DNA from: Bacteroidota bacterium
GTDB taxonomy: Bacteria > Bacteroidota > Bacteroidia > Chitinophagales > Chitinophagaceae
Reading direction: 5' to 3'
DNA: 16,875 bases
Assembly: GCA_018267795.1 (NCBI GenBank)
Contig: JAFDXS010000006.1
Coordinates: 1 to 16,875, forward strand
Part shown: piece after piece, positions 1 through 7,408 of the stretch
Layout: each line of letters begins with the position of its first letter
Numbering within the stretch: position 1 is the first letter of the stretch
Notes under the pieces: model-generated
Database searches by the model: none
Told to the model about the DNA's origin: nothing
The model's input: only the letters and a program-made list of their open reading frames with translations
Translations under genes and position numbers: made by a program

Positions 1-475
1 TTGGGTTTTGTGTAGCCAGTACAAAGAAAGGGGCAGGTAATTTATATAGGGTGCCGCCTATGGTTATGTTTTTTTCCTGCATAGCTTCCAGTAGGGCTGC
101 CTGTGTTTTAGGTGGCGTACGGTTTATTTCATCTGCAAGAATTATGTTGGCAAATATGGGGCCTTTCAGGAAACGGAATTGTCTTTGTTCATCCAGTATC
201 TCAGCGCCTGTTATATCGCTGGGCATAAGGTCAGGTGTGAACTGTATACGTTTAAATGACAGGTCTAATACATCTGCTACTGTCTTTACCAACAAGGTTT
301 TAGCAAGGCCGGGTACGCCTACCAGCAGGCTATGCCCGTTGCATAGTATAGAGATGAGCAATTTGTTCACTACATCATCTTGTCCTACTATCACATGTGC
401 AATTGACTTCCTTATAGCTTCATACTTTTCTTTTAAGGCATTTGCTGCATCTATATCCGTTGCGTACGACTGCAT
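1..475 (-). CDS. MoxR-family AAA+ ATPase, N-terminal part (cut by window edge)
   Basis: The first 158 residues are visible and the C-terminus lies beyond the left edge. The translation shows a Walker A loop GVPGLAKT at residues 53-60, a Walker B stretch ILADEINR at 112-119, and the sensor-1-like ATQNP at the cut end. This order and wording is typical of MoxR-type AAA+ ATPases (AAA_3), cytoplasmic chaperone-like ATPases that often act with von Willebrand A-domain proteins and DUF58 proteins in maturing metal-containing or envelope proteins. The start is the ATG at 475-473, the first residue of the conserved N-terminal helix region. Partner genes would be expected downstream, outside this window, so they cannot be checked. 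The gene is divergent from the MazG-like gene with a 72-base gap. The family call is firm; the exact substrate is unknown. Confidence 0.93.
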   Translation of the reverse strand, partial: MQSYATDIDAANALKEKYEAIRKSIAHVIVGQDDVVNKLLISILCNGHSLLVGVPGLAKTLLVKTVADVLDLSFKRIQFTPDLMPSDITGAEILDEQRQFRFLKGPIFANIILADEINRTPPKTQAALLEAMQEKNITIGGTLYKLPAPFFVLATQNP

Positions 476-547
476 GTTTATTGGTTCTTTATTTATATTA
501 ATGTGGAAGTTCCATTATTTTGTGTAAACAAACAAATACTATTAATC

Positions 548-886
548 GTGGATATTACACTTAATCAGGCACAGCAGCAGGTAGATGAATGGATAAAAAC
601 AGTAGGCGTACGCTATTTCAATGAGCTTACAAACCTGGGGATATTAATGGAGGAAACTGGTGAACTGGCGCGTATCATGGTGCGCAAGTATGGCGAACAA
701 TCGTACAAAGAAAGCGATAAAGGCAAAGACCTTGCAGATGAAATGGCTGATGTGCTATGGGTACTTATCTGCCTTGCTAACCAGACAGGTGTAAACCTGA
801 CAGAAGCGCTGGCTAAAAACTTTCAAAAGAAAAACATTCGCGATGCAGAGCGGCATAAGCAAAATGATAAGTTGAATGATAAATAA
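548..886 (+). CDS. MazG-like nucleotide pyrophosphohydrolase
   Basis: A 112-residue all-alpha protein of the MazG/dUTPase-like NTP pyrophosphohydrolase type. Such enzymes hydrolyse non-canonical or excess NTPs to the monophosphate and pyrophosphate in the cytoplasm. Visible signatures are the acidic metal-binding run EETGELAR near residues 37-44 and DLADEMADVLWVL near 62-74, matching the EExxE...ExxD pattern. I choose the GTG at 548, which begins VDITLNQAQQQVDEW, because the family normally starts almost directly at this helix. The in-frame ATG at 503 would add 15 residues unlike the rest (EVPLFCVNKQILLI) and would place translation inside the likely promoter region. A perfect inverted repeat follows one base after the stop. 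The family is clear; the nucleotide substrate cannot be told from sequence. Confidence 0.88.
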   Translation: MDITLNQAQQQVDEWIKTVGVRYFNELTNLGILMEETGELARIMVRKYGEQSYKESDKGKDLADEMADVLWVLICLANQTGVNLTEALAKNFQKKNIRDAERHKQNDKLNDK

Positions 887-912
887 CAAAGGCTGCCATT
901 TGGCAGCCTTTG
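887..912. terminator. Bidirectional stem-loop terminator between convergent genes
   Basis: The arms CAAAGGCTGCCA (887-898) and TGGCAGCCTTTG (901-912) are perfect reverse complements around a TT centre. The RNA would fold as an 11-bp stem with a 4-base loop. It begins at the base after the MazG-like stop and ends 24 bases before the stop of the convergent T9SS cargo gene, so it can serve both. The arms carry A and T runs at their outer ends, but the T tract after the stem is short in both directions. Confidence 0.8.
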
Positions 913-936
913 TCTATAAGAGAAGTAAGTCAGTTA

Positions 937-2022
937 TTATTTTATAACAGTCAGTTTACTGCCTATTGCATCACCATTGCTGGTAGTTACAGTGTACAGG
1001 TAGTTGCCTGCAGCCATGTTTGCTGTTGATACCTGGATAGTGTGTTCACCATTACCAAGGCCTTTCTGCTGAATAGTATTCAATACACGGCCGCTCATGT
1101 CCATTATCTGAACGGTTACATCTGCATTCTTAGTTAAAGAGAACTTGATGTTAGTGTTATCGATTGAAGGATTAGGATAAGCACCAGAGAAGGTTAAACC
1201 ACCTTTGGTAACACCACCTACGCTTAGTGGATCTAATTCTACAATAGGAACCATTGCAAGGAACTCAGAAAAACCATGCTCCTGGTAAAGGTCAACCCAT
1301 ACGTTATTTTGCAAGATGCAATTGCGAGATTGATATAAATTATAAGTTCCTTTATTTATAAAGTAATCATCATGACCCGGAGCAGTTATAGTACCTGCAG
1401 GAGTTCGTGTTTCTGCTAAGCCAACTGTGTCAGCCGGACTGCCGTATGTATATGCCTGATCGAAAGTATATCCGATAAAAAATGGCGTATTTACTTCAGG
1501 TGAATTGTCAAATGGTGTATAAGTTAATTTAACAGTTCCAATTGCGATATCACCATGTGCAGCATTTAATGCCAGATGGCCAAAGCTATCACCTGTAGAA
1601 GCTAATACACTTCCAGGAAAGCCAGCAACTGAATCCATACCAACCCCTGTAGGAGCTATATCTTTACCTGTATTGTCAACTGTCCAAACATGAAAAGTAA
1701 GTTTTTCATGACCAACGGTGTTTAAGGAACCTCCCCATGCACTCAGCATACCTGTAATCTTGTAAGATTTGGTAGAATTATAAGTAGGGTTATATGCTTC
1801 TGCAGCACCCATTACCTGTGTTGCGGGATCAGCTGTTCCAGTATTATCAGCACCATCATTCATTCCAGCAAGGTAACCATTGCCATATTGAGCCTGATAC
1901 ATGGTAAGAGTATCAATCTGGGCATTGGATGCACCACCAATTCTATTATACATTGTATCAATCTGTGCGAAACCACTGTAGCTGGTGATAGCTCCCAACA
2001 TTAAGAGTAAGGCTTTTTTCAT
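937..2022 (-). CDS. Secreted protein with C-terminal T9SS type A sorting domain
   Basis: A 361-residue exported protein. Residues 1-20 form a Sec signal peptide (MKKALLLMLGAITSYSGFAQ). Residues 279-361 form a type IX secretion sorting domain, with the usual YPNPS near its start, the DMSGRVL turn and AAGNYLYTV close to the end. In Bacteroidota this domain sends cargo through the outer membrane and is normally cleaved, leaving the protein released or anchored to the surface. The passenger (about 21-278) is rich in Gly, Thr, Tyr and Asp and looks like beta-sandwich structure; I recognise no catalytic motif. The start is the ATG at 2022, because the 23 upstream in-frame residues are Lys/Asn/Leu-rich and would bury the signal peptide. 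I see no good promoter box in front of it. Function unknown; an adhesin or matrix role is only a guess. Confidence 0.88.
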   Translation of the reverse strand: MKKALLLMLGAITSYSGFAQIDTMYNRIGGASNAQIDTLTMYQAQYGNGYLAGMNDGADNTGTADPATQVMGAAEAYNPTYNSTKSYKITGMLSAWGGSLNTVGHEKLTFHVWTVDNTGKDIAPTGVGMDSVAGFPGSVLASTGDSFGHLALNAAHGDIAIGTVKLTYTPFDNSPEVNTPFFIGYTFDQAYTYGSPADTVGLAETRTPAGTITAPGHDDYFINKGTYNLYQSRNCILQNNVWVDLYQEHGFSEFLAMVPIVELDPLSVGGVTKGGLTFSGAYPNPSIDNTNIKFSLTKNADVTVQIMDMSGRVLNTIQQKGLGNGEHTIQVSTANMAAGNYLYTVTTSNGDAIGSKLTVIK

Positions 2023-2130
2023 ATGCTTGTTTTTATGTTTAAGTCTTAGCGAATTTAATTGTTTTTTTTTGAAGTCCCTGCATAATACCATATTTTTTCA
2101 AGGCTAATTTAATGACAAACAGCACGATAA

Positions 2131-2164
2131 TTGCCTTATTCTGTCGCTGATTGTCTTAAATTTG
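2131..2164 (+). promoter_or_regulatory. Bacteroidota-type promoter for recR
   Basis: TAAATTTG at 2157-2164 matches the TAnnTTTG -7 box of Bacteroidota sigma-ABfr exactly. A TTG at 2131-2133 lies 23 bases upstream, the upper end of the 17-23 base range described for Flavobacterium. The box is 77 bases before the recR ATG, implying a leader of about 70 bases. Prediction from consensus only. Confidence 0.5.
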
Positions 2165-2241
2165 TAACAATGAAGGAATAAAATATCCCTTTTGTTTTAC
2201 ATTAATATAGACGCTTTACAAGTACACAAGGTTTAATAAGA

Positions 2242-2871
2242 ATGATCTTTTCTTCAAAATTGATAGAAGACGCGGTGCAGGAGTTTGCCAAATTACCAGG
2301 CATAGGGAAGAAAACTGCCTTGCGTATGGTGTTGCAACTCCTTAAGATGGAAAAGCCGGCGGTTGATGGTTTTACAGGTGCATTGTCGCGTATGCGCCAT
2401 GAGGTGCAGTTTTGTAAAGTATGCAACAATGTATCAGATGCTGATGTTTGTGTTATATGTGCCAATCGCTCCCGCAATCATAGTCAGGTATGTGTAGTGG
2501 AGAATATCAGGGACGTTATAGCTATAGAAAGCACCCAGCAGTTTAACGGGCTCTATCACGTATTGGGCGGCATCCTTTCTCCGCTTGATGGTATAGGTCC
2601 TGAACAGCTGTACATTAGTTCGCTGCACGATAGGGTGAGGGATAATGGAGTAGAGGAGCTGATAATGGCCCTAAGTCCTACCATAGAGGGCGACACGACT
2701 GTGTACTATATAGCGCGCCAGCTTAAAGACCTTCCGGTTCACATCACTACCATTGCCCGTGGTATAGCTTTCGGTGGCGAACTTGAGTATGCTGATGAAA
2801 TGACGCTTGCAAGGTCTATCGCCAAGCGATTGCCTATTGAAAATTATGTAAGCGTTCAGTCTAAATCTTAG
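2242..2871 (+). CDS. recR: Recombination mediator protein RecR
   Basis: A 209-residue protein of the usual RecR length. RecR works with RecO (and RecF) to load RecA onto SSB-covered single-stranded DNA at gaps during recombinational repair. The domains run in the family order. A helix-hairpin-helix region sits at about 11-33 (FAKLPGIGKKTALRMV). A C4 zinc finger follows with Cys58, Cys61, Cys70 and Cys73. A Toprim domain starts at about 83 with VCVVE (Glu87) and contains HVLGGILSPLDGIGP. The C-terminal segment has IARGIAFGGELEYADEMTLARSI. The ATG at 2242 matches the standard N-terminus (xxxSSKLIEDAVQEFAKLPG). Its stop is two bases from the stop of convergent dapF, so the transcripts probably overlap at their 3' ends. 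Confidence 0.97.
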   Translation: MIFSSKLIEDAVQEFAKLPGIGKKTALRMVLQLLKMEKPAVDGFTGALSRMRHEVQFCKVCNNVSDADVCVICANRSRNHSQVCVVENIRDVIAIESTQQFNGLYHVLGGILSPLDGIGPEQLYISSLHDRVRDNGVEELIMALSPTIEGDTTVYYIARQLKDLPVHITTIARGIAFGGELEYADEMTLARSIAKRLPIENYVSVQSKS

Positions 2872-2873
2872 CC

Positions 2874-3650
2874 TTATATTTCTATCTGCCCTTCAAAAAC
2901 ATAAGTGGCAGGTCCGCTCAGTATCACATTCTTTGCAGTATCAGCAGTGTCTTTAGTGAATGATACGCTTAATGTGCCGCCCGGTGTATGCAATACTGTA
3001 TTGAAGTTTCCTGTAGCTTTTGCTGTGGCTGCTATTGCGCTTGCTGTTACGCCGGTACCGCAGCTTAGTGTTTCATCTTCCACACCGCGTTCATAGGTAC
3101 GTACCCATAGCTTGCCGCCCTGTAGTTGCACGAAGTTTACATTTATGCCCTTAGGCTGAAAGGTATCCTGGTTGCGTATCCGTTTGCCTTCGGTGAATAC
3201 ATCTGTATTCTGCACATCATTCACCCATTGCACATAGTGAGGTGAGCCGGTATTAAGTATGGTATGCCCGTCTGCAACATTTATTTCATGCACGTCCTGC
3301 ATATGCAGGCTTACGGTATTGTCTTTATTTATTACTGCGTTGTGTGCGCCATCTATAGCTACAAAATGTGCTTCATTGCTTATTATGCCCAGCCGCTGCG
3401 CAAATGCGGTAATACATCTGCCCCCATTGCCGCACATAGTACTTTCACCACCGTCAGAATTATAGTAAGCCATCTTAAAATCATAACCCTCTGCTTGCTC
3501 CAGCAGCATCAATCCATCGGCACCAATACCAAAGCGCCTGTGACAAAGAAATGCTACCTGCTCTGTTGTCAATGTTATCGCTTGTTCCCGGTTATCTATT
3601 AGGATAAAATCGTTGCCTGTTCCCTGGTATTTATAAAACTGAATAGTCAT
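2874..3650 (-). CDS. dapF: Diaminopimelate epimerase
   Basis: A 258-residue cofactor-independent racemase that converts LL-diaminopimelate to meso-diaminopimelate, the peptidoglycan cross-linking amino acid and lysine precursor. The two catalytic cysteines are present in their signatures: Cys73 in GESTMCGNGGRC, and Cys197 in ETLSCGTGVTAS. The N-terminal substrate site YQGTGNDFILID (Asn13) is also intact. Length is slightly short of the usual 265-280 residues, but both pseudo-symmetric halves are complete. The ATG start lies 13 bases downstream of the GWxTD-type gene's stop on the same strand, so the two are probably cotranscribed. The product (meso-DAP) is used by the mpl-like ligase family found further along the window. 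Confidence 0.97.
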   Translation of the reverse strand: MTIQFYKYQGTGNDFILIDNREQAITLTTEQVAFLCHRRFGIGADGLMLLEQAEGYDFKMAYYNSDGGESTMCGNGGRCITAFAQRLGIISNEAHFVAIDGAHNAVINKDNTVSLHMQDVHEINVADGHTILNTGSPHYVQWVNDVQNTDVFTEGKRIRNQDTFQPKGINVNFVQLQGGKLWVRTYERGVEDETLSCGTGVTASAIAATAKATGNFNTVLHTPGGTLSVSFTKDTADTAKNVILSGPATYVFEGQIEI

Positions 3651-3663
3651 TCTAGATGCAAAA

Positions 3664-5130
3664 TTAACGATTACCTATGTATTGTTCTGCCCGCGAGTTA
3701 GCATCATTGCTGCCACCGCCATTAGTGTATAATATAGTGCGCCATTGGCTGTTCCTCACCTCTCCCGGCACAGTAGAATGCAGCAATTTCATATCGCTCA
3801 AATATTCAGATGGCCTGTAAAACAGGAATACGGCATTAGCCTGGTTGCTGCCCGCTACTTTGGCGGTAAGGGCATTATACTGCCACACTTCATAGGGTAG
3901 TGCGCCTACCTCGTTCTCCACTTGCACACGTTCTGTAGGCTTGCCGTACTTCAGGTACACAAAGCCACGGTCTGTTTCATATCCCGGCGTTACTTCAGAG
4001 CCAAATAGTTTATTTACTTCACGTATATCATTACTGTACTCCTTCCACGCACGTTCCGGATCTTTAGGATTTATTGTAGAAAAGTGATTGTAAATGAAAT
4101 AACGCATATACAACTCATCCGGTTTTTTCAGAAATGATCGTATAGCTTGCATCTCTACAGGGGTGCTAGTTGGAATTATCATTTTCAGTATTGCTTTTGC
4201 TTGCAGCAGGGTATATTTCCCTATAAAGGTTTTATTAAGGTTCAGTGTATTTATATTTACAAAGCCAGTATCGCTGTTAGTGGTATCATTTTTCGCAAGG
4301 GCAGCAGCAGTTACATTGCTTCGCTGAAAGAACTGTGATTTAGAGGCAACTAGAAGACCATCCTTATCTTCAAGCGAAAAATTCAGATAGTAATTACCGG
4401 AGGGCAAAGTAGCAATATTAAAGCTGCCTGAAAAAGCCTGCATCTCTTTTTTAGAAACAGAATCTACCGTTGTATATCTTTGATATGGGCTCTCCATAGG
4501 CTTCTGCGAGATATATACTTTGTGAAGAAGCGTATGTATTTCCGAACGGTTAGCATTATATAGCTCACCATAGTAGTGGATCATATTTCTTCTTTCGTCG
4601 TAGAAGTTCGCACATAGCGGTATGTGCTGTTCTCCATTTTTCAGAAATATACTTGCCTGGTTAGACTTGTAGAAGGTATCCAACAGTTGTATATCGCTAT
4701 AAAAAGGCTTATTAATATTAGGCTCTACTAATAGTGAATCCTTAAAGCTATACCTATTGTTGCTGTCAGCATCCCCTCTTACATTCAGTTCTATCGTTAT
4801 TTTACCATCCGTAATGTTATACCGGCGCATATACAGCATCGTTTGTCCTGCCGCCTGCTGCACTGACTGAAACCCTGGTGTCTGGGAGTAATAATGATCG
4901 CCGCCTATTATGCCTGTATCATTGCGAATAATAATATCGGTTTTCATGCGCGATATAAGCAAGCCGTCTTCTGTTTTTATGAATCGCAGGCTCTGGGGCG
5001 CAATTTGCCAATACACTTCTATATAAGGCTTCTTTTCATAAAACGTGCAATACGATACTATAGCTTCAATAGCGCCTGCTTGTATAGAAATAAACAACAG
5101 GAGAAAACTAATCCGGAACCAACGTGGCAT
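3664..5130 (-). CDS. GWxTD domain-containing exported protein
   Basis: A 488-residue protein with a Sec signal peptide (MPRWFRISFLLLFISIQAGA) and no lipobox cysteine, so probably periplasmic or exported. The body has beta-rich stretches followed by a more helical segment around residues 310-380. Then comes a C-terminal module GYETDRGFVYLKYGKPTERV starting near residue 383. This is the hallmark of Bacteroidota GWxTD-domain proteins (normally GWxTDRGxVYIxYGxP), here with Tyr in place of Trp. The family has no assigned biochemical function that I know of. I choose the ATG at 5130, where a normal signal peptide begins. A TTG 18 bases upstream would add MREIIK and is less likely. Thirteen bases separate it from dapF, suggesting one transcript and perhaps an envelope role. 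Confidence 0.85.
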   Translation of the reverse strand: MPRWFRISFLLLFISIQAGAIEAIVSYCTFYEKKPYIEVYWQIAPQSLRFIKTEDGLLISRMKTDIIIRNDTGIIGGDHYYSQTPGFQSVQQAAGQTMLYMRRYNITDGKITIELNVRGDADSNNRYSFKDSLLVEPNINKPFYSDIQLLDTFYKSNQASIFLKNGEQHIPLCANFYDERRNMIHYYGELYNANRSEIHTLLHKVYISQKPMESPYQRYTTVDSVSKKEMQAFSGSFNIATLPSGNYYLNFSLEDKDGLLVASKSQFFQRSNVTAAALAKNDTTNSDTGFVNINTLNLNKTFIGKYTLLQAKAILKMIIPTSTPVEMQAIRSFLKKPDELYMRYFIYNHFSTINPKDPERAWKEYSNDIREVNKLFGSEVTPGYETDRGFVYLKYGKPTERVQVENEVGALPYEVWQYNALTAKVAGSNQANAVFLFYRPSEYLSDMKLLHSTVPGEVRNSQWRTILYTNGGGSNDANSRAEQYIGNR

Positions 5131-5177
5131 TTTTATTATTTCACGCAAATTACTAAATAGCGTTCTTTTGCAGAGAT

Positions 5178-5822
5178 ATGGTCGAAATTATGACATCCTT
5201 TATCCCATTTCCTAATATATACTGGTGGGCAATTACATCGCAGGCGGATACCGTATGCCTTGATAGGGCCGAGCATTTCCAGAAGATGACTTACAGGAAC
5301 AGGTATTATATTTCAGGCTCTAATGGGCTGATTCAGCTAAGCATTCCCCTTGCCGGTGGCCGCAATCAGCGTGCGTCTGTCAGCGAAATAGAAATATCAG
5401 ATTGCGATAATTGGCAATTACAGCATTGGCGCACCATAGTTTCTGTTTACAAGCGTGCTCCTTATTTCGAGTTTTACGAGATGGAACTGCAGCAGCTATT
5501 CGATACTCCATTTCAACATCTTGCCGATTTTAATCTCGCAACAATGCACTGGCTCAAAAAGCAGTTAAAGCTTAGCTTCAAAGAGGTGTTTATAGATGAA
5601 TATCGAAAGGATTACAATAATGGATGGGACATAAGAAACATGATGCCCGGCATAGAGAAAAGCACAGATTGCAATTTCCCGCTCTATTATCAACTTTTTC
5701 AAGAACGCACAGGCTTTTTGCCCAATCTTAGTATGCTTGATCTATTATTTTCAGAAGGCCCTTACGCCTTAAAATGGATAAATGATAACAGGGAGCAGAT
5801 AATGGCAAGCATTAAATACTAA
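5178..5822 (+). CDS. WbqC-like family protein
   Basis: A 214-residue cytoplasmic protein resembling the WbqC-like family. The visible hallmarks are the N-terminal FPNIYWWAI segment, the conserved HFQKMTYRNRYYISGSNGLIQLSIPL block (about 29-54), and the LQHWRTIVSVYKRAPYFEFY block (about 75-94). WbqC was named from an O-antigen locus, but in Bacteroidota it is a widespread single gene with unproved function. The ATG at 5178 is used. An ATG four codons on, at 5190, gives MTSFIPFPNIYWW and fits the family N-terminus equally well. The gene is divergent from the GWxTD-type gene with a 47-base gap. Its TAA stop overlaps the stop of the convergent GT2 gene. The family call is strong; the role is not known. 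Confidence 0.85.
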   Translation: MVEIMTSFIPFPNIYWWAITSQADTVCLDRAEHFQKMTYRNRYYISGSNGLIQLSIPLAGGRNQRASVSEIEISDCDNWQLQHWRTIVSVYKRAPYFEFYEMELQQLFDTPFQHLADFNLATMHWLKKQLKLSFKEVFIDEYRKDYNNGWDIRNMMPGIEKSTDCNFPLYYQLFQERTGFLPNLSMLDLLFSEGPYALKWINDNREQIMASIKY

Positions 5823-6538
5823 CGGCTGCGCTGCTTGTCAAATTTTTTCATTTTCCATACACCATACATAGCTTCTTTCACTATGCCTTTGGTCATTTTA
5901 GAGGCGCCTTCCACGCGGTCTATGAAGGTAATAGGCACTTCTTTTATTTTAAAGCCGAGCTTCCAGGCGCGGTATTTCATTTCTATCTGGAAAGCATAGC
6001 CTATAAACTGTACGCTGTCAAGCGGTATAGATTCCAGCACCTCTCGCTTATAGCACACAAAGCCTGCTGTTGGGTCTTCCACCGGCATCCATGTTATCAG
6101 TTTGGTGTAGAATGCACCCCCTTTTGATATCAGGATACGGTCCCATGGCCAGTTTCTCACCTTACCTCCCCGCACATATCTCGAGCCTATTGCTACATCT
6201 GCGCCATTTACACAGGCAGCATAAAGCCTTTCCAGGTCTTCAGGATTATGAGAGAAGTCGGCATCCATCTCAAAAATGTATTTATAGCCATTATTCAGTG
6301 CCCACTTAAAGCCAAATATATATGCAGTACCCAGCCCTGACTTGCCTTTGCGCTCTACTATATGCAGCTGTACAGGAAATTCCTCCTGCAGCTTTTTTAC
6401 TATAGTTGCAGTCCCATCAGGCGAGCCATCATCTACTATCAGGATATGATAATTACCCGCAAGTGAAAAAACTTTACGAATAATTTTTTCAATATTTTCC
6501 TTCTCGTTGTAGGTAGGTATTATTACTATCTTGTCCAA
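5819..6538 (-). CDS. Polyprenol monophosphomannose synthase-like glycosyltransferase (GT2)
   Basis: A 239-residue GT-A fold glycosyltransferase of the dolichyl/polyprenyl-phosphate mannose synthase type. It would transfer a sugar from a nucleotide sugar to a polyprenyl phosphate at the inner face of the cytoplasmic membrane. Visible motifs: PTYNEKENI near 8-16, the nucleotide-binding VDDGSPDGT at 35-43, the DxD-type metal motif DADFSH at 92-97, GSRYVRGG near 137-144, and the acceptor-side EVPITFIDR segment. There is no C-terminal membrane domain, so it belongs to the soluble DPM1-like class. It is the last gene of the minus-strand run from the mpl-like ligase; 65 bases separate it from the exonuclease gene. 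Its TAG stop shares bases with the WbqC-like stop. Mannose and glucose donors cannot be told apart here. Confidence 0.88.
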   Translation of the reverse strand: MDKIVIIPTYNEKENIEKIIRKVFSLAGNYHILIVDDGSPDGTATIVKKLQEEFPVQLHIVERKGKSGLGTAYIFGFKWALNNGYKYIFEMDADFSHNPEDLERLYAACVNGADVAIGSRYVRGGKVRNWPWDRILISKGGAFYTKLITWMPVEDPTAGFVCYKREVLESIPLDSVQFIGYAFQIEMKYRAWKLGFKIKEVPITFIDRVEGASKMTKGIVKEAMYGVWKMKKFDKQRSR

Positions 6539-6603
6539 TGGAGGGGCAAAAAATTAAGAGTGCCAAAATAAGAAATAAAACAAAATATTACTGTTAATCA
6601 GGG

Positions 6604-7389
6604 TTAAACTTTCATTCCCGCTTTCTTCAGCTTCATTTTGTTTAGTATTTCTGATATCTTTTGTTTTGTATGCAGGCTGAAATCAGCTTGCATCATCCAG
6701 TCATAATATTGAGGTTCTATAGTAAAGATCTCTTCCACTTTCCGTCCCTTATACTTACCAAAGTTAAAAACAGGATGCCCGTCTTTTAGCTGTATCCTTC
6801 GCGCATAGTCCACATACTGTTCCGTATTTGTAAAGTCATGCAGGGCTTTCACTTCAGTGCCCAGGTCGGCATACCTGTCCAGTTGGGCTTCCAGTACTTC
6901 TATGGTTGCCAGTATATCTGTTTCTGCGCTATGGGCGTTTTCCAGCGTTTTATTGCAGTAGAAGTTGTAGGCGGCGCTAAGTGTGCGTGCTTCCATCTTA
7001 AAAAATATCTGCTGCACATCTATCATATGCCTTTCCGTAAAATCCACATTTATACCGGCGCGCAAAAATTCTTCCGCAAGCAGTGGCAGGTCAAATTTGC
7101 TGGAGTTATAGCCGCCAAGGTCACAGTTCTTTATCCACTCATATAGCTCATGCGCTATATGTTTAAACATCTGTGCATCCTTTACATCCTCATCCTTTAT
7201 ACCATGTATGGCAGTTACGGAGGCGGGTATAGGTATGCCCGGGTTCAGCCTTTTTACATAGCTGTCTCTCCTGCCATCAGGGTTCAGTTTCACAAATGCC
7301 AGCTCCACAATACGATCTTTGGCATGGTCAGTACCTGTAGTTTCTAGGTCAAAAAATACTATAGGCCTTTTTAGAGATAGTTGGGACAT
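6604..7389 (-). CDS. DnaQ-type 3'-5' exonuclease with ExoX-like C-terminal domain
   Basis: A 261-residue DEDDh exonuclease. All five expected catalytic positions can be placed: Asp14 and Glu16 in FFDLETTGT, Asp100 in GYNSSKFDLPLL, and His153 and Asp158 in ENAHSAETD. The fold is that of the DNA polymerase III epsilon/RNase T superfamily, which degrades DNA or RNA from the 3' end with two metal ions. After a linker, residues about 207-243 (VFNFGKYKGRKVEEI ... YYDWMMQADF) match the C-terminal domain seen in exodeoxyribonuclease X-like proteins. This two-part layout is common among Bacteroidota stand-alone exonucleases, so the protein is probably a repair enzyme and not the replicative proofreading subunit. 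It begins 19 bases after the mpl-like stop and is likely cotranscribed with it. Confidence 0.9.
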   Translation of the reverse strand: MSQLSLKRPIVFFDLETTGTDHAKDRIVELAFVKLNPDGRRDSYVKRLNPGIPIPASVTAIHGIKDEDVKDAQMFKHIAHELYEWIKNCDLGGYNSSKFDLPLLAEEFLRAGINVDFTERHMIDVQQIFFKMEARTLSAAYNFYCNKTLENAHSAETDILATIEVLEAQLDRYADLGTEVKALHDFTNTEQYVDYARRIQLKDGHPVFNFGKYKGRKVEEIFTIEPQYYDWMMQADFSLHTKQKISEILNKMKLKKAGMKV

Positions 7390-7408
7390 TGAAAAATATA
7401 TTACAATT

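Noticed and set aside
51..527. 158-residue plus-strand open frame at the left edge
   Set aside because: It is antisense to the MoxR-type gene, whose minus-strand translation has intact Walker motifs; the plus frame has no recognisable protein features.
503..547. ATG-initiated extension of the MazG-like gene
   Set aside because: Fifteen extra residues unlike the family N-terminus and lying in the divergent promoter region; GTG at 548 fits better.
2099..2106. TAGCCTTG on the minus strand as a promoter box for the T9SS cargo gene
   Set aside because: One mismatch to TAnnTTTG and no TTG at the expected distance, so not supported.
5131..5177. Promoter in the gap between the GWxTD-type and WbqC-like genes
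   Set aside because: The closest string on the minus strand, TAATTTG, is one base short of TAnnTTTG, and no box fits on the plus strand.
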